NCBI RefSeq assembly: GCF_013184525.1
Contig: NZ_JAAOIZ010000005.1
Span: forward strand, 62,001-126,000
Reading direction: 5' to 3'
Length of the DNA stretch: 64,000 bases
Source: Chryseobacterium sp. LAM-KRS1
Lineage (GTDB): Bacteria > Bacteroidota > Bacteroidia > Flavobacteriales > Weeksellaceae
Each line of letters begins with the position of its first letter. Within the stretch, counting starts at the first letter, position 1. The notes under the pieces were generated by a model. It was given only the letters and a program-made list of their open reading frames with translations. It had not been told where the DNA came from and did no database searches. This document shows, one piece after another, positions 1 through 8,440 of the stretch. The translations under genes and the position numbers were made by a program.

Positions 1-329
1 AGGGCTTTGCATACAAGAGTTGCTACCCCTTTTCCCCAATAATTTTCACTGAGTACGTATCCGATTTCGGTTTGTTCAGGATGATCTGCAAAGATTCTGG
101 CAACCCCCATTCCTATAAAGTCATTATTTTCAGCATTAAAAATTCCCCATCTGCTGAGTGAACCTTCTTTGTAATCTGATAAAGCTTTTTCGAACATTTC
201 TATATATTCCTGATGGGTTTTATGGGGCAGAAAGCTGGTAACATTTTTATTTTCGAAAAGAGAAAGAAAAAGAGGTAATTCCTGAGGAGTAAACTCACGT
301 ATGATGATGGTATCGTCTTGATAATGCAT
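1..329 (-). CDS. GNAT family N-acetyltransferase (partial, cut by window edge)
   Basis: The reading frame starts at an ATG (complement of 327-329, MHYQDDTII) and runs off the left edge, so about 109 residues are visible and the C-terminus is missing. The stretch EIGYVLSENYWGKGVAT is the acetyl-CoA pyrophosphate-binding motif of RimJ/RimL-type GNAT acetyltransferases, and FLPHKTHQEYIEMFEKAL fits the preceding helix of that fold. These enzymes move acetyl from acetyl-CoA to an amine on a protein, amino acid or small molecule; the substrate cannot be read from the sequence. The gene is divergent from the downstream peptidase across about 220 bases. Confidence 0.8.
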   Translation of the reverse strand, partial: MHYQDDTIIIREFTPQELPLFLSLFENKNVTSFLPHKTHQEYIEMFEKALSDYKEGSLSRWGIFNAENNDFIGMGVARIFADHPEQTEIGYVLSENYWGKGVATLVCKA

Positions 330-496
330 AAGAATATTTTAACGATTATAAAATTACATAAATAACTGTAAAATGGGTAATGATATTAATCAGAAAATGT
401 TTAATATCATTGCTGCTTGTTAAGCCCTGTCATAGGTTTGTTATCCTTTTAAAATCCAATTTTCACCTGTTGTTTATTTTTTCAGGGACAAGGTCT

Positions 497-524
497 TTGG
501 GAATATAACAAAATCGTAACTTTA
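497..524 (+). promoter_or_regulatory. Candidate Bacteroidota promoter for the aminopeptidase P gene
   Basis: TTG at 497-499 and TAACTTTA at 517-524 are separated by 17 bases. This approximates the Bacteroidota consensus TTG-N19-TAnnTTTG, with the last base of the -7 element off consensus. The predicted start of transcription lies about 25 bases before the ATG at 553. Inference from motif only. Confidence 0.35.
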
Positions 525-552
525 AACCTTACCAAAAAATTGTATTTATCTT

Positions 553-1947
553 ATGTTTTCAGTACAGACTTATCAGGATAGACGAACTGCATTACAAAGC
601 AGTATAAAGAACGGGATTCTTTTGTTTTTAGGGAATATAGAGAACCCTGTTAATTTTGAACATAATCCTTATTATTTTCGCCAGGATAGTACTTTTCTGT
701 ATTATTTTGGAATTCAGGAACCTCGTATTGCCGCTATCATTGACATCGATGAAAATAAAACGATTATTTTCGGCGACGAGTTGAGCATCGATGATATCGT
801 ATGGATGGGAAGACAGGAAACACTGAAAGAGAAAAACCAGAAATCAGGAGTATCAGAAACTTTACCCTACAGGGAACTTTCCCAATACATTCTGAAGGCA
901 AAAACATCTAACCGGAAGGTGCATTATCTTCCACCATATCAATCTTTCAATAAAATTTTGCTAAGTGATCTTTTGGGAATTAAAGTAGCAGAATTACAGC
1001 CCTCTGTGGAGATGATCAAATCGATCGTAAAACAACGTTCGGTAAAGGAACCTCAAGAGATCCTTCAGATAGAACAGGCTGTAAATGTATCCAATGACAT
1101 GCATCTGCTGGCAATGCGTATGGCAAGACCCGGAGTTAAAGAATATGAAATTGCCAATGCAATTCAGCACCTGGCAGGAGATAAAGAATGCCAGATGTCC
1201 TATCCGCCAATCGTAACGATAAACGGAGGCATCCTGCACAATCACTACCGCCTTAATACTTTGAAAGAGGGAGACCTTTTCCTGAATGACTCGGGAGCTG
1301 AAACAGCAATGGGATATGCCGGGGATCTCACCAGAACATTTCCTGTGAGTACAACTTTCAGTACCCAGCAAAAGGAAATCTATGAGGTAGTTCTGAATGC
1401 TTTTGAAAATGCCCAGCGTCTTTTAAAACCAGGCGTAAAATTCAGGGATATTCATTTACAAGCGTCCCGGCATCTGGTAGACGGGCTTGTCGATTTAGGA
1501 TTAATGAAGGGAAATCCGGAAGAAGCAGTAAAAAATAATGCCCATACCCTATTCTTTCAGTGTGGATTAGGTCATATGATGGGGTTTGATGTTCATGATA
1601 TGGAAGACCTTGGGGAACAATATGTAGGATATACCGAAGATGAACCAAAGGATACAAAAACATTTGGGCTAAAATCTTTACGCTTAGGTAAATCTTTAGA
1701 AACCGGGTTCGTGGTAACGGTTGAACCGGGTATTTATATAATTCCTGAATTGATCGATATATGGCAGGCTGAAAATAAAAATGCAGAATTTATTAATTAC
1801 GATAAAGTTAATGAATACCGGAATTTTGGAGGCGTACGTATCGAAGATGATTTCGTGATTACGAATGAGGGATACAAACTTCTGGGGAACGGATTGATTA
1901 AAACTGTGGAAGAAATTGAGAATTACAGAAAAGAACATATATCTTAA
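553..1947 (+). CDS. pepP: Aminopeptidase P family Xaa-Pro peptidase (M24B)
   Basis: A 464-residue cytosolic metallopeptidase that removes N-terminal residues followed by proline. An N-terminal creatinase-like domain (about residues 1-150) precedes the pita-bread M24 catalytic domain. The five expected metal ligands are present: Asp246 (LNDSGAE), Asp258 (GYAGDLTR), His341 (CGLGHMMG), Glu391 (VTVEPGIY) and Glu431 (GVRIEDDF), consistent with a dinuclear Mn site. Length is normal for bacterial PepP. There is no signal peptide. The gene is followed after 11 bases by a secreted dipeptidyl peptidase IV, so the two proline-specific peptidases probably share a transcript and act in series on proline-containing peptides, outside and then inside the cell. 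Confidence 0.9.
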   Translation: MFSVQTYQDRRTALQSSIKNGILLFLGNIENPVNFEHNPYYFRQDSTFLYYFGIQEPRIAAIIDIDENKTIIFGDELSIDDIVWMGRQETLKEKNQKSGVSETLPYRELSQYILKAKTSNRKVHYLPPYQSFNKILLSDLLGIKVAELQPSVEMIKSIVKQRSVKEPQEILQIEQAVNVSNDMHLLAMRMARPGVKEYEIANAIQHLAGDKECQMSYPPIVTINGGILHNHYRLNTLKEGDLFLNDSGAETAMGYAGDLTRTFPVSTTFSTQQKEIYEVVLNAFENAQRLLKPGVKFRDIHLQASRHLVDGLVDLGLMKGNPEEAVKNNAHTLFFQCGLGHMMGFDVHDMEDLGEQYVGYTEDEPKDTKTFGLKSLRLGKSLETGFVVTVEPGIYIIPELIDIWQAENKNAEFINYDKVNEYRNFGGVRIEDDFVITNEGYKLLGNGLIKTVEEIENYRKEHIS

Positions 1948-1958
1948 TTAATTATTAT

Positions 1959-4130
1959 ATGAGAAGCATAAAAAAACTGATTAACATTGCACTGTGTTTC
2001 CTGTGTCTGTCGCCTCTTGCGGCGCAAAAAACACAATGGACGCCTGATGGCAATGCTTATTATTCATTTACCAAAAACGGAATTGAAACCGTAAATTTAT
2101 TAAATCCCGGAAAGAACCAGACATTTTTAAGTTCGAGCGAATTAATTCCACCAGGAAGTTCAGAAGCTCTGGATGTACAAAGTTTCGAAGTGTCTCCGGA
2201 TGAAAAAAGCCTTTTGCTTTTTGCCAATACCCGGAAGGTATGGCGGGACAATACCCGTGGTGATTACTGGATTTTTGATAAAGCCAGTAAAAAGCTGACA
2301 CAGCTTGGAAAAGGATTACCCGGTGAATCGCTGATGTTTGCCAAATTCTCACCGGACGGGAAAAAGGTAGCTTATGTATCTAAGCATAATATATACATCG
2401 AAGATCTTTCCAACAACAAGTACAGTAAAATTACGAATGACGGAACAGACAGGATCATCAACGGAACTTTTGACTGGGCCTATGAAGAAGAATTCGGGAC
2501 TCAGGATGGATTCAGATGGTCTCCGGATGGAAGTAAAATTGCTTATTGGAAACTGGATGCGCGTGGAACCAAGAACTTCCTCATGATCAATAATACCGAT
2601 AGCCTATATTCTTTTACGATTCCGGTAGAATATCCTAAAGTTGGAGAGAACCCTTCTGGTTGTAGCATTTGGTTATATGATTTGGCTTCAAAGTCCTCAA
2701 AAAAAGCAAATATTGCAGGGGATGAAATGCAGAACTATATTCCGAGAATGGAATGGGTGTTGGATTCCAAATCTATTATTTTACAGCAGTTGAACAGAAA
2801 ACAAAACCAGAGTAAGGTAATTGTGGCCGATGCCAATTCAGGAAACAGTAAAACCATTTATACCGAAACGGATCCTGCGTGGATCGATATCAAATCCCGT
2901 TGGAACGACAATGATCCGAGCGGATGGGACTGGATCAACAATGGTAAAGAATTTTTATGGTTATCTGAAAAAGACGGATGGAGACACATTTATAAAATAG
3001 ACCTGAACGGAAAAGAAACACTGATTACAAAAGATGATTTTGATGTGATAAAACCGGAATTTTTTGATGTTCCAAACAAACTGATTTACTTTTTAGCATC
3101 ACCAAAGAATGCCACTCAGGAATATTTGTACAAAGTGAGCATGAACGGTGGGAAATCCGAAAGGGTTACTCCTGAGTCTTATCCTGGAACTAACAAATAC
3201 AGCATTTCATCCAATGGAAAACTGGCGATATTTAGTAACAGCAGTGTTAATGCCCGTTCCAATGGTTCCATTATATCGCTTCCTGATCATAAAGAACTGG
3301 TAGCTGCAAAAAATTCCACCAAAGCAGACCCTTCGAGATCTAAGGCAGAATTTTTCCAGATTACAACACAGGATGGAATTACTCTGGACGGATGGGTGGT
3401 AAAACCTAAAAACTTTGATCCGAATAAAAAATATCCGATCGTCTTTACAGTATATGGAGAACCTGGAGCCCAAACTGTAACCGATAGCTTTTATACGGGC
3501 TGGAACGGCTTATATATCGGAGATATGGCACAGGATGGCTATTTATATGTTTCACTTGAAAATCGTGGGACTCCGGCTCCAAGAGGTCGTGAGTGGAGAA
3601 AATCTGTTTACCGTAAAATAGGACAGCTGAACATCCGTGATCAGGCAATGGGAGCTAAAGCTTTATTTGCAAAATGGCCTTATATTGATACTTCCAGAGT
3701 TGCCGTATGGGGCTGGAGCGGTGGCGGTTCTTCCACACTGAATCTTTTGGGACAATATCCGGACATTTATCAGACAGGGATAGCGATTGCTCCGGTGGCT
3801 AATCAATTGTTCTATGATAATATCTACCAGGAAAGATATATGGGACTTCCACAGGAAAACAGAGAAGATTTTGTAAACGGATCTCCTCTTGCTTATGCTA
3901 AAAATCTGAAAGGAAACCTTCTGCTGGTTCACGGAACAGGAGATGATAATGTGCATTATCAGAATACAGAGGTCTATGTGAATGAGCTGATCAAGTACAA
4001 CAAGCAGTTCCAGCTGATGTCCTACCCTAACAGGACACACTCAATCAGTGAAGGAGAAGGAACTTCGCTTCACCTGGCTACATTGTTTACTCAATATTTA
4101 AAAGAACATTGTCCTCCCGGACCTAGATAA
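1959..4130 (+). CDS. Dipeptidyl peptidase IV family serine peptidase (S9B)
   Basis: A 723-residue exported peptidase that cleaves Xaa-Pro or Xaa-Ala dipeptides from peptide N-termini. Residues 1-22 form a signal peptide ending LAAQ. A DPP IV-type beta-propeller follows, with the YEEEF segment (residues 175-179) supplying the acidic pair that binds the substrate amino group. The C-terminal alpha/beta-hydrolase domain carries the triad: Ser587 in GWSGG, Asp662 in GTGDDNVH and His694 in NRTHS. The usual GWSYGG nucleophile motif reads GWSGGG here, a change in the residue after the serine. The gene lies 11 bases after pepP and is closed by a hairpin terminator. Likely periplasmic or surface exposed, supplying dipeptides. 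Confidence 0.9.
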   Translation: MRSIKKLINIALCFLCLSPLAAQKTQWTPDGNAYYSFTKNGIETVNLLNPGKNQTFLSSSELIPPGSSEALDVQSFEVSPDEKSLLLFANTRKVWRDNTRGDYWIFDKASKKLTQLGKGLPGESLMFAKFSPDGKKVAYVSKHNIYIEDLSNNKYSKITNDGTDRIINGTFDWAYEEEFGTQDGFRWSPDGSKIAYWKLDARGTKNFLMINNTDSLYSFTIPVEYPKVGENPSGCSIWLYDLASKSSKKANIAGDEMQNYIPRMEWVLDSKSIILQQLNRKQNQSKVIVADANSGNSKTIYTETDPAWIDIKSRWNDNDPSGWDWINNGKEFLWLSEKDGWRHIYKIDLNGKETLITKDDFDVIKPEFFDVPNKLIYFLASPKNATQEYLYKVSMNGGKSERVTPESYPGTNKYSISSNGKLAIFSNSSVNARSNGSIISLPDHKELVAAKNSTKADPSRSKAEFFQITTQDGITLDGWVVKPKNFDPNKKYPIVFTVYGEPGAQTVTDSFYTGWNGLYIGDMAQDGYLYVSLENRGTPAPRGREWRKSVYRKIGQLNIRDQAMGAKALFAKWPYIDTSRVAVWGWSGGGSSTLNLLGQYPDIYQTGIAIAPVANQLFYDNIYQERYMGLPQENREDFVNGSPLAYAKNLKGNLLLVHGTGDDNVHYQNTEVYVNELIKYNKQFQLMSYPNRTHSISEGEGTSLHLATLFTQYLKEHCPPGPR

Positions 4131-4134
4131 AAAG

Positions 4135-4162
4135 AATCCCACAGTAATGTGGGATTTTTTAT
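4135..4162 (+). terminator. Intrinsic terminator after the dipeptidyl peptidase gene
   Basis: AATCCCACA at 4135-4143 pairs with TGTGGGATT at 4148-4156 around a GTAA loop and is followed by a T run. It starts five bases after the stop codon. Confidence 0.85.
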
Positions 4163-4335
4163 TTCTTTTTATAGCAGATGTAACCTAAGAGCTATTTTAT
4201 TTTAAAAACCAGTGTGCAGATTCCACGGCTAACCTTGTTATTATGCACTACTTTTATTTTAGTGAATAGGTAGGATCTTAAAGTTCAAATCTAATAAGAA
4301 TCTACAGACGATTAGCAGATTGCTGTTTATATCGT

Positions 4336-4343
4336 TAATTTTG
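4336..4343 (+). promoter_or_regulatory. -7 promoter element (TAATTTTG) for the Mpg glycosylase gene
   Basis: TAATTTTG matches TAnnTTTG exactly. It places the transcript start near 4348, about 22 bases before the TTG start codon. No well-spaced TTG -33 element is visible. Confidence 0.4.
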
Positions 4344-4370
4344 TTGTATTAAATTTTAAAACCCATTGTT

Positions 4371-4976
4371 TTGAAACTACCACTCTCCTATTATCAGAAC
4401 CAGGACGTTATATTTCTCGCTCAAAACCTTTTGGGAAAAGTGCTTTTCACGCAGATCAGTGATCAGGTGACGGCTGGTATTATTGTTGAAACTGAAGCTT
4501 ATTTCGGTGCTCTTGACAAGGCTTCCCATGCCTATGGAGGACGGCGTACGGACAGAACAGAAACACTGTATCATGAAGGAGGTGTTTCGTATGTATATCT
4601 GTGCTATGGAATTCACCATCTCTTCAATATTGTAAGCTCGGTACGGGATGAGCCGCACGCGGTATTAGTAAGGGCAGTCGAACCATTGGTAGGGAAAGAA
4701 ATTATGGAACAAAGAAGAAATATGCCTTTTACAAAAGCAGCAATCTCTTCCGGACCGGGTTCAGCAGCCAAAGCTCTGGGAATTGACCGCACATTCAACA
4801 AAAAAGATTTGACGGGGGAAGAAATCTGGATCGAAGATCATGGTATTCGTTATTCGCCTGATGATATCGTAGCATCTCCACGTGTAGGAGTTGCTTATGC
4901 CCAGGAAGATGCCCTTCTGCCCTGGAGGTTTTTTGTGAAAAGCAATCAATATGTAAGCAAGCCAAATAAAATATAA
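4371..4976 (+). CDS. DNA-3-methyladenine glycosylase (Mpg/AAG family)
   Basis: A 201-residue monofunctional base-excision glycosylase that removes alkylated purines and related lesions. Family features include VETEAYFG with the catalytic Glu, then ASHAYGGRRTDRTETLY and YVYLCYGIHHLFNIV, which line the base pocket, and SSGPGSAAKALGI further on. Length is typical of bacterial Mpg. The start is TTG: no in-frame ATG precedes the conserved N-terminus (MKLPLSYY), and a -7 element lies just upstream. The gene converges on a second DNA glycosylase (Mug type) with only 19 bases between the stops. Confidence 0.9.
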   Translation: MKLPLSYYQNQDVIFLAQNLLGKVLFTQISDQVTAGIIVETEAYFGALDKASHAYGGRRTDRTETLYHEGGVSYVYLCYGIHHLFNIVSSVRDEPHAVLVRAVEPLVGKEIMEQRRNMPFTKAAISSGPGSAAKALGIDRTFNKKDLTGEEIWIEDHGIRYSPDDIVASPRVGVAYAQEDALLPWRFFVKSNQYVSKPNKI

Positions 4977-4995
4977 AAATTTATATTAGTACTTT

Positions 4996-5496
4996 TTACT
5001 TTTGAATTTCGTGATACAATTCTGAATAAGAGTGAACAAGATCTTCAAAGGTAAAGCCACGGTTCAGGCCACTTGGATTTGGTAATATCCAGACTTTAGC
5101 TCCGCAGAAATCCTCGGATTGTTTTCCCCATGAGATTTGTTTTTTTCCAGAAAAGACCTGATAAGCTGCCTTCCCCAAGAAAGCTACATATTTGGGGTGG
5201 AAAGTTGTGATTTTAGATTTAAAAATTTCAAGAGACTGGTCGAATTCCTCCTTTGAAAGCTCATCTGCCCGCGATGTGGGTCTTGCTACAGCCGTAGTGA
5301 GACCATATCCAAAATCCAGAATCGTGGTATCATGTACTGCTTCAATCTGGTAGGGAGTAAAACCGGATTGATGAAGAATCTTCCAAAAACGATTGCTTCT
5401 GCCTGAAAAATGGTGGCCATCGTCCGCAGATTTTAAGCCCGGATTGATTCCACAGAAGATAATATTGAGATCCTTTGCTATAATATCGGTCAGCAT
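4996..5496 (-). CDS. mug: G/U mismatch-specific DNA glycosylase (Mug/TDG family)
   Basis: A 166-residue member of the Mug branch of the uracil-DNA glycosylase superfamily, which excises uracil or ethenocytosine opposite guanine. The signature IIFCGINPGLKSA near residue 12 includes the Asn of the NPG motif that positions the catalytic water. It is followed by FSGRSNRFWKIL, as in Escherichia coli Mug, and the C-terminal motif LPNPSGLNR forms the intercalating wedge. The start ATG is at 5496. The gene is convergent with the alkyl-purine glycosylase, making a two-gene base-excision repair patch. Confidence 0.88.
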   Translation of the reverse strand: MLTDIIAKDLNIIFCGINPGLKSADDGHHFSGRSNRFWKILHQSGFTPYQIEAVHDTTILDFGYGLTTAVARPTSRADELSKEEFDQSLEIFKSKITTFHPKYVAFLGKAAYQVFSGKKQISWGKQSEDFCGAKVWILPNPSGLNRGFTFEDLVHSYSELYHEIQK

Positions 5497-5574
5497 TGTA
5501 AGAACTGGATGTTATTGTTTAATGATCGCAATTTAGAAATTTTTAATGGTCCGCTCCTGTTTTATATAAAACAA

Positions 5575-5606
5575 CCTCCATAAAAAAGCTTGCTGGTTTA
5601 TGGAGG
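5575..5606 (-). terminator. Hairpin terminator after the SDR gene
   Basis: CCTCCATAAA at 5575-5584 pairs with TTTATGGAGG at 5597-5606. Read on the minus strand it is followed by TTGTTTTATA. It lies 19 bases past the stop of the SDR gene. Confidence 0.65.
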
Positions 5607-5625
5607 GTCTTGATAACTTAGTTTT

Positions 5626-6462
5626 TTATCCGGGAAAATCTGTAGAAAAAGAAATATCTTTCCATCTGCTCATTTCCTGGGAAAGCTGTTCTATTTTACT
5701 TTGAGCTCTGTTGAAAGAATCACTGCCCAAAAATAAATTGACAGCCGGTGCAGGGTTATTAACTATTTCTAAAAATACATCTGCTATTTTATCCGGATCT
5801 CCCGGCTGGTTTCCGTTCAATTTATTCATTCTTTCATGGGCCTCCCGAAGGTAATCATAATCCTTTATGCTGTTTTTATTATAAGCTATGGAATCTGTAT
5901 TGGCAAAGTTTGTCCGGAACCACCCGGGAAGTACATTCGTTACATAGATGCCAAGAGGTTTAAGGTCATTGGAAAGGGCTTCAGAAAGTCCGCTAACTGC
6001 AAATTTTGCAGCACTATACATCGACCAGCCTGTTCCGGGAGCAAAGCCGGCTATAGATGAAATATTAATAATATGCCCTGATCTCTGATCTCTTAAATAC
6101 GGTAAAGCCTGCTGAATAACTTTAACGACAGCAAAAAAGTTAACTTCAAAATTGTCATTAATTTCCTCTGACGTAAGTTCTTCCAACGCACCGCCAAGTC
6201 CGTACCCGGCATTATTGACCACAACATCCAGCCTCCCAAACTTTTCATAGGTTGTCTTCAGGGATTGAGCAATAGAACTCTCTTTTTTAAGGTCAACTTC
6301 CAGTGGAAGAAATTTTTCTCCATACTGAAAAAGTGGTTCTAATGAGCTTACAGACCTGGATGTAGCGGCAACGCAATGGCCTTTAATTAATAATTGTTGA
6401 GCTACTGCAACCCCCATCCCTTTTGAAGCTCCGGTGATATACCAGATTTTTGTACCTGTCAT
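5626..6462 (-). CDS. Short-chain dehydrogenase/reductase (SDR)
   Basis: A 278-residue classical SDR oxidoreductase. The N-terminal TGASKGMG motif (residues 11-18) binds the dinucleotide. NNAG follows near residue 86, then the catalytic Ser in NISSIAG and the YxxxK pair in YSAAKFA. Met or hydrophobic residues where NADP-specific enzymes carry basic ones leave cofactor preference open. The substrate is unknown; the C-terminal region resembles SDRs annotated as oxidoreductases acting on carbonyls. It lies 76 bases downstream of an AraC-type regulator on the same strand, which probably controls it. Confidence 0.85.
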   Translation of the reverse strand: MTGTKIWYITGASKGMGVAVAQQLLIKGHCVAATSRSVSSLEPLFQYGEKFLPLEVDLKKESSIAQSLKTTYEKFGRLDVVVNNAGYGLGGALEELTSEEINDNFEVNFFAVVKVIQQALPYLRDQRSGHIINISSIAGFAPGTGWSMYSAAKFAVSGLSEALSNDLKPLGIYVTNVLPGWFRTNFANTDSIAYNKNSIKDYDYLREAHERMNKLNGNQPGDPDKIADVFLEIVNNPAPAVNLFLGSDSFNRAQSKIEQLSQEMSRWKDISFSTDFPG

Positions 6463-6538
6463 GATTTCTTTTTTTTTACAAAGGTAGATCCCGTTACCCG
6501 GCCTTACTTTGTGATATTAAAACCATTTTTTGTCAGAT

Positions 6539-7444
6539 TCAAACCTGTCTGAAGGCAGATGGATTCATACCCGTTTGTTTTTTAAAGAAATTATTAAAGT
6601 GAGCCTGGTCCTCGAACCCCAGAACATAGCTTATTTCTGCGATATTCCATTGGGTATGTTTTAGCAGGGATTTACCCTCTGAAGTGAGCTTAGCAAAAAT
6701 GTGTTCCGTAGTTGTAAGGCCTGTTACAGTTTTTATAGCTCTGTTGAGTGAGTTGACATGGATTGAAAGCCTTTTGGCAATTGTACGCGGAGATCTTAAC
6801 TCGAACCGGTCTGTTTTGGATTCTATCGGGAACTCTCTGTCGAGCAATTCGTGGAATAGAGCCGTAATGCGTGAATTTGCATCGGAATGTAAAGAAATAT
6901 CTTCACTGGGACGGAATTGCATGGCAAGATAAATCACTTCACTGATATAGCTTTTGATCAGTTCATGTTTGTAGATGTATTCTGTATTATTTGCTTTATA
7001 GATTTTTTCGAAGATCATACGTATTTCTTCAGACTCTTCGGAATTGAGTTTAAATACAGGATGGTCTGCCCCTGAAAATAAAGGCAGTTCCCTGAGGTTG
7101 ATCCGCTGGGTATCCTGAAAAAACTCTTCTTTAAAGACACAAAACCATCCGCTGCTTTCGGGTTTCAAAGGATCGTAAGTATAAGGCATTTTAGGATCAA
7201 AGAATAATAAAGTATCTCCTTCAACTGGTATGCTTTTGTCACTGTAATGGAATACATTATTCCCTTTAAAAAGCATGATCTTGTAAAAGGTTCTCCGGAT
7301 ATAGCTTGGTGAACTTGTTCCGTTAATCATATTTTCTTCAATACTAAAAATATTGAATAGACCACTGTCCTTTCCTGGACTCTGGGAAAGATGCTTAAGC
7401 TTATGTTTGTAAAATTCCTCAAGTGATTCCGTTGATTTTCCCAT
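6539..7444 (-). CDS. AraC family transcriptional regulator
   Basis: A 301-residue regulator. The C-terminal AraC/XylS DNA-binding domain (about residues 195-300) contains the first helix-turn-helix RTIAKRLSIHVNSLNRAIK and the second in WNIAEISYVLGFEDQAHFN, ending in the typical FKKQTGMNPSAFR. The N-terminal part has a cupin-like ligand-binding fold (YKIMLFKGNNVFHYSDK through FFDPKMPYTYDP). The ligand is unknown. The gene directly precedes the SDR gene and its upstream region carries an 11-base direct repeat that could be its own binding site. Confidence 0.85.
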   Translation of the reverse strand: MGKSTESLEEFYKHKLKHLSQSPGKDSGLFNIFSIEENMINGTSSPSYIRRTFYKIMLFKGNNVFHYSDKSIPVEGDTLLFFDPKMPYTYDPLKPESSGWFCVFKEEFFQDTQRINLRELPLFSGADHPVFKLNSEESEEIRMIFEKIYKANNTEYIYKHELIKSYISEVIYLAMQFRPSEDISLHSDANSRITALFHELLDREFPIESKTDRFELRSPRTIAKRLSIHVNSLNRAIKTVTGLTTTEHIFAKLTSEGKSLLKHTQWNIAEISYVLGFEDQAHFNNFFKKQTGMNPSAFRQV

Positions 7445-7838
7445 GGTAATGCTAAGAATGAAAATATCTACCTAAAGATAAGCTATTCTCCCTAAATCTG
7501 CTATTGTGTAAAAAGGAAGATCTACAGTAAAATATATATGTGACGTTTCATCCGTTGAAAACTACACTTCACCCGCACATTATGTCAGATCACTTTATTT
7601 AATCTGTTGAAAACTAGTATTTACTATTACTTTTACAAAGTAAAAATGCTGTACACTTCATTACTCAAAGTTTTCAGTTTTTATGATTGGCAAACATGAT
7701 TAAGAATCAATAAAAATCTGTACAGTCTATCCTTTCATGCCGGAAAGGTTCATTCTAATTTAATCATGTTTGGTAGGATTGGTGTATTTCCAATCCTACT
7801 TTTTGAGAACATTATAACAGACGAAAAAATAATAAATT
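7445..7838. other. Gene-free stretch between the AraC gene and the SMR pseudogene
   Basis: No coding frame is supported. The region holds a direct repeat of GTTGAAAACTA at 7554-7564 and 7606-7616 (52 bases apart), which could bind the divergent AraC regulator. A possible GAAAACT/AGTTTTC pairing lies at 7609-7615 and 7669-7675. A strongly foldable block ending in a terminator-like hairpin occupies 7691-7804 (separate entry). Confidence 0.5.
7691..7804 (+). promoter_or_regulatory. Structured leader with terminator hairpin upstream of the SMR gene (riboswitch-like)
   Basis: Three stems are visible. A 13-base-pair closing stem pairs 7691-7703 (CAAACATGATTAA) with 7760-7772. Inside it, CCTTTC at 7731-7736 pairs with GAAAGG at 7743-7748 around ATGCCG. 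Immediately after the closing stem, GTAGGATTGG at 7773-7782 pairs with CCAATCCTAC at 7790-7799 and is followed by five T residues, an intrinsic terminator 35 bases before the SMR start codon. An aptamer-like fold followed by a terminator upstream of a transporter is the layout of a transcriptional riboswitch or attenuator. It does not match the ykkC guanidine riboswitch core as I know it, so the class is unassigned. Confidence 0.5.
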
Positions 7839-8156
7839 ATGAACTGGATTGCATTAATTATCGCAGGGATTTTTGAAATCGGATGGCCTTTGGGAATCAA
7901 AATGTCGCAACAGCCTGATAGCAATAAATTCGGGTGGATCTTTCTATCTGTCATTTGTATGACGATCAGCGGTGCTATGCTGTGATATGCACAGAAAACC
8001 ATTCCTATTGGGACAGCCTATGCGGTATGGACAGGAATCGGTGCGGTAGGCACTTTATTGGTAGGGATTATATTCTTTCAGGATTCGGCTAATATCTTCA
8101 GATTGTTGTCTGCATTGCTGATTGTAGTTGGAATTGTAGGACTTAAATTGTTTTAG
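7839..8156 (+). pseudogene. Small multidrug resistance (SMR, SugE/Gdx-like) exporter gene with premature TGA
   Basis: The frame from ATG 7839 to TAG 8154-8156 encodes a complete 105-residue four-helix SMR protein, but codon 49 is TGA (7983-7985). The halves read MNWIALIIAGIFEIGW...ISGAML and [17 protein letters not shown], followed by the rest. Glu13 in the first helix is the proton/substrate-coupling residue of the family, and [14 protein letters not shown] is the signature of the SugE/Gdx (guanidinium exporter) subgroup. Residue 49 would be Trp in related proteins (TGG to TGA, one base). Everything after the stop keeps frame and conservation, so the lesion is very recent, a sequencing error, or read through. 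A structured leader precedes the gene and a terminator follows. Confidence 0.85.
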
Positions 8157-8186
8157 AGTTAAAACTCTTTCGAATTTATAGAATTT

Positions 8187-8213
8187 AAAAGTACCTCCTA
8201 GAGGTACTTTTTT
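8187..8213 (+). terminator. Intrinsic terminator after the SMR pseudogene
   Basis: AAAAGTACCTC at 8187-8197 pairs with GAGGTACTTTT at 8201-8211, followed by further T residues. It sits about 30 bases after the SMR stop codon. Confidence 0.85.
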
Positions 8214-8440
8214 GTTAAAATTATTGTAAACTTTCATAGATCATATAAACTATAATTTGATTGCAATCTATTGTTGTAATTATTTGTTTATTAATGTATT
8301 GTTGTTTTTATAGTGAAGTATTTGTTTACATGTTTGAAACAGTGCTTTAGTGATGAATGGCTTGATTTTAGATGGTTGTTAATTATTATTTACTCATAAG
8401 AGGAAAATAATATCGAAATCAAAATTATAATAGCAATTTT

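Noticed and set aside
994..1371. Minus-strand 125-codon frame inside the aminopeptidase P gene
   Set aside because: It lies wholly opposite a clearly coding frame with conserved motifs and reads without domain signatures.
7983..7985. TGA in the SMR gene as recoded tryptophan
   Set aside because: The organism appears to use TGA as a stop normally and no recoding signal is visible; a mutation or error is simpler.
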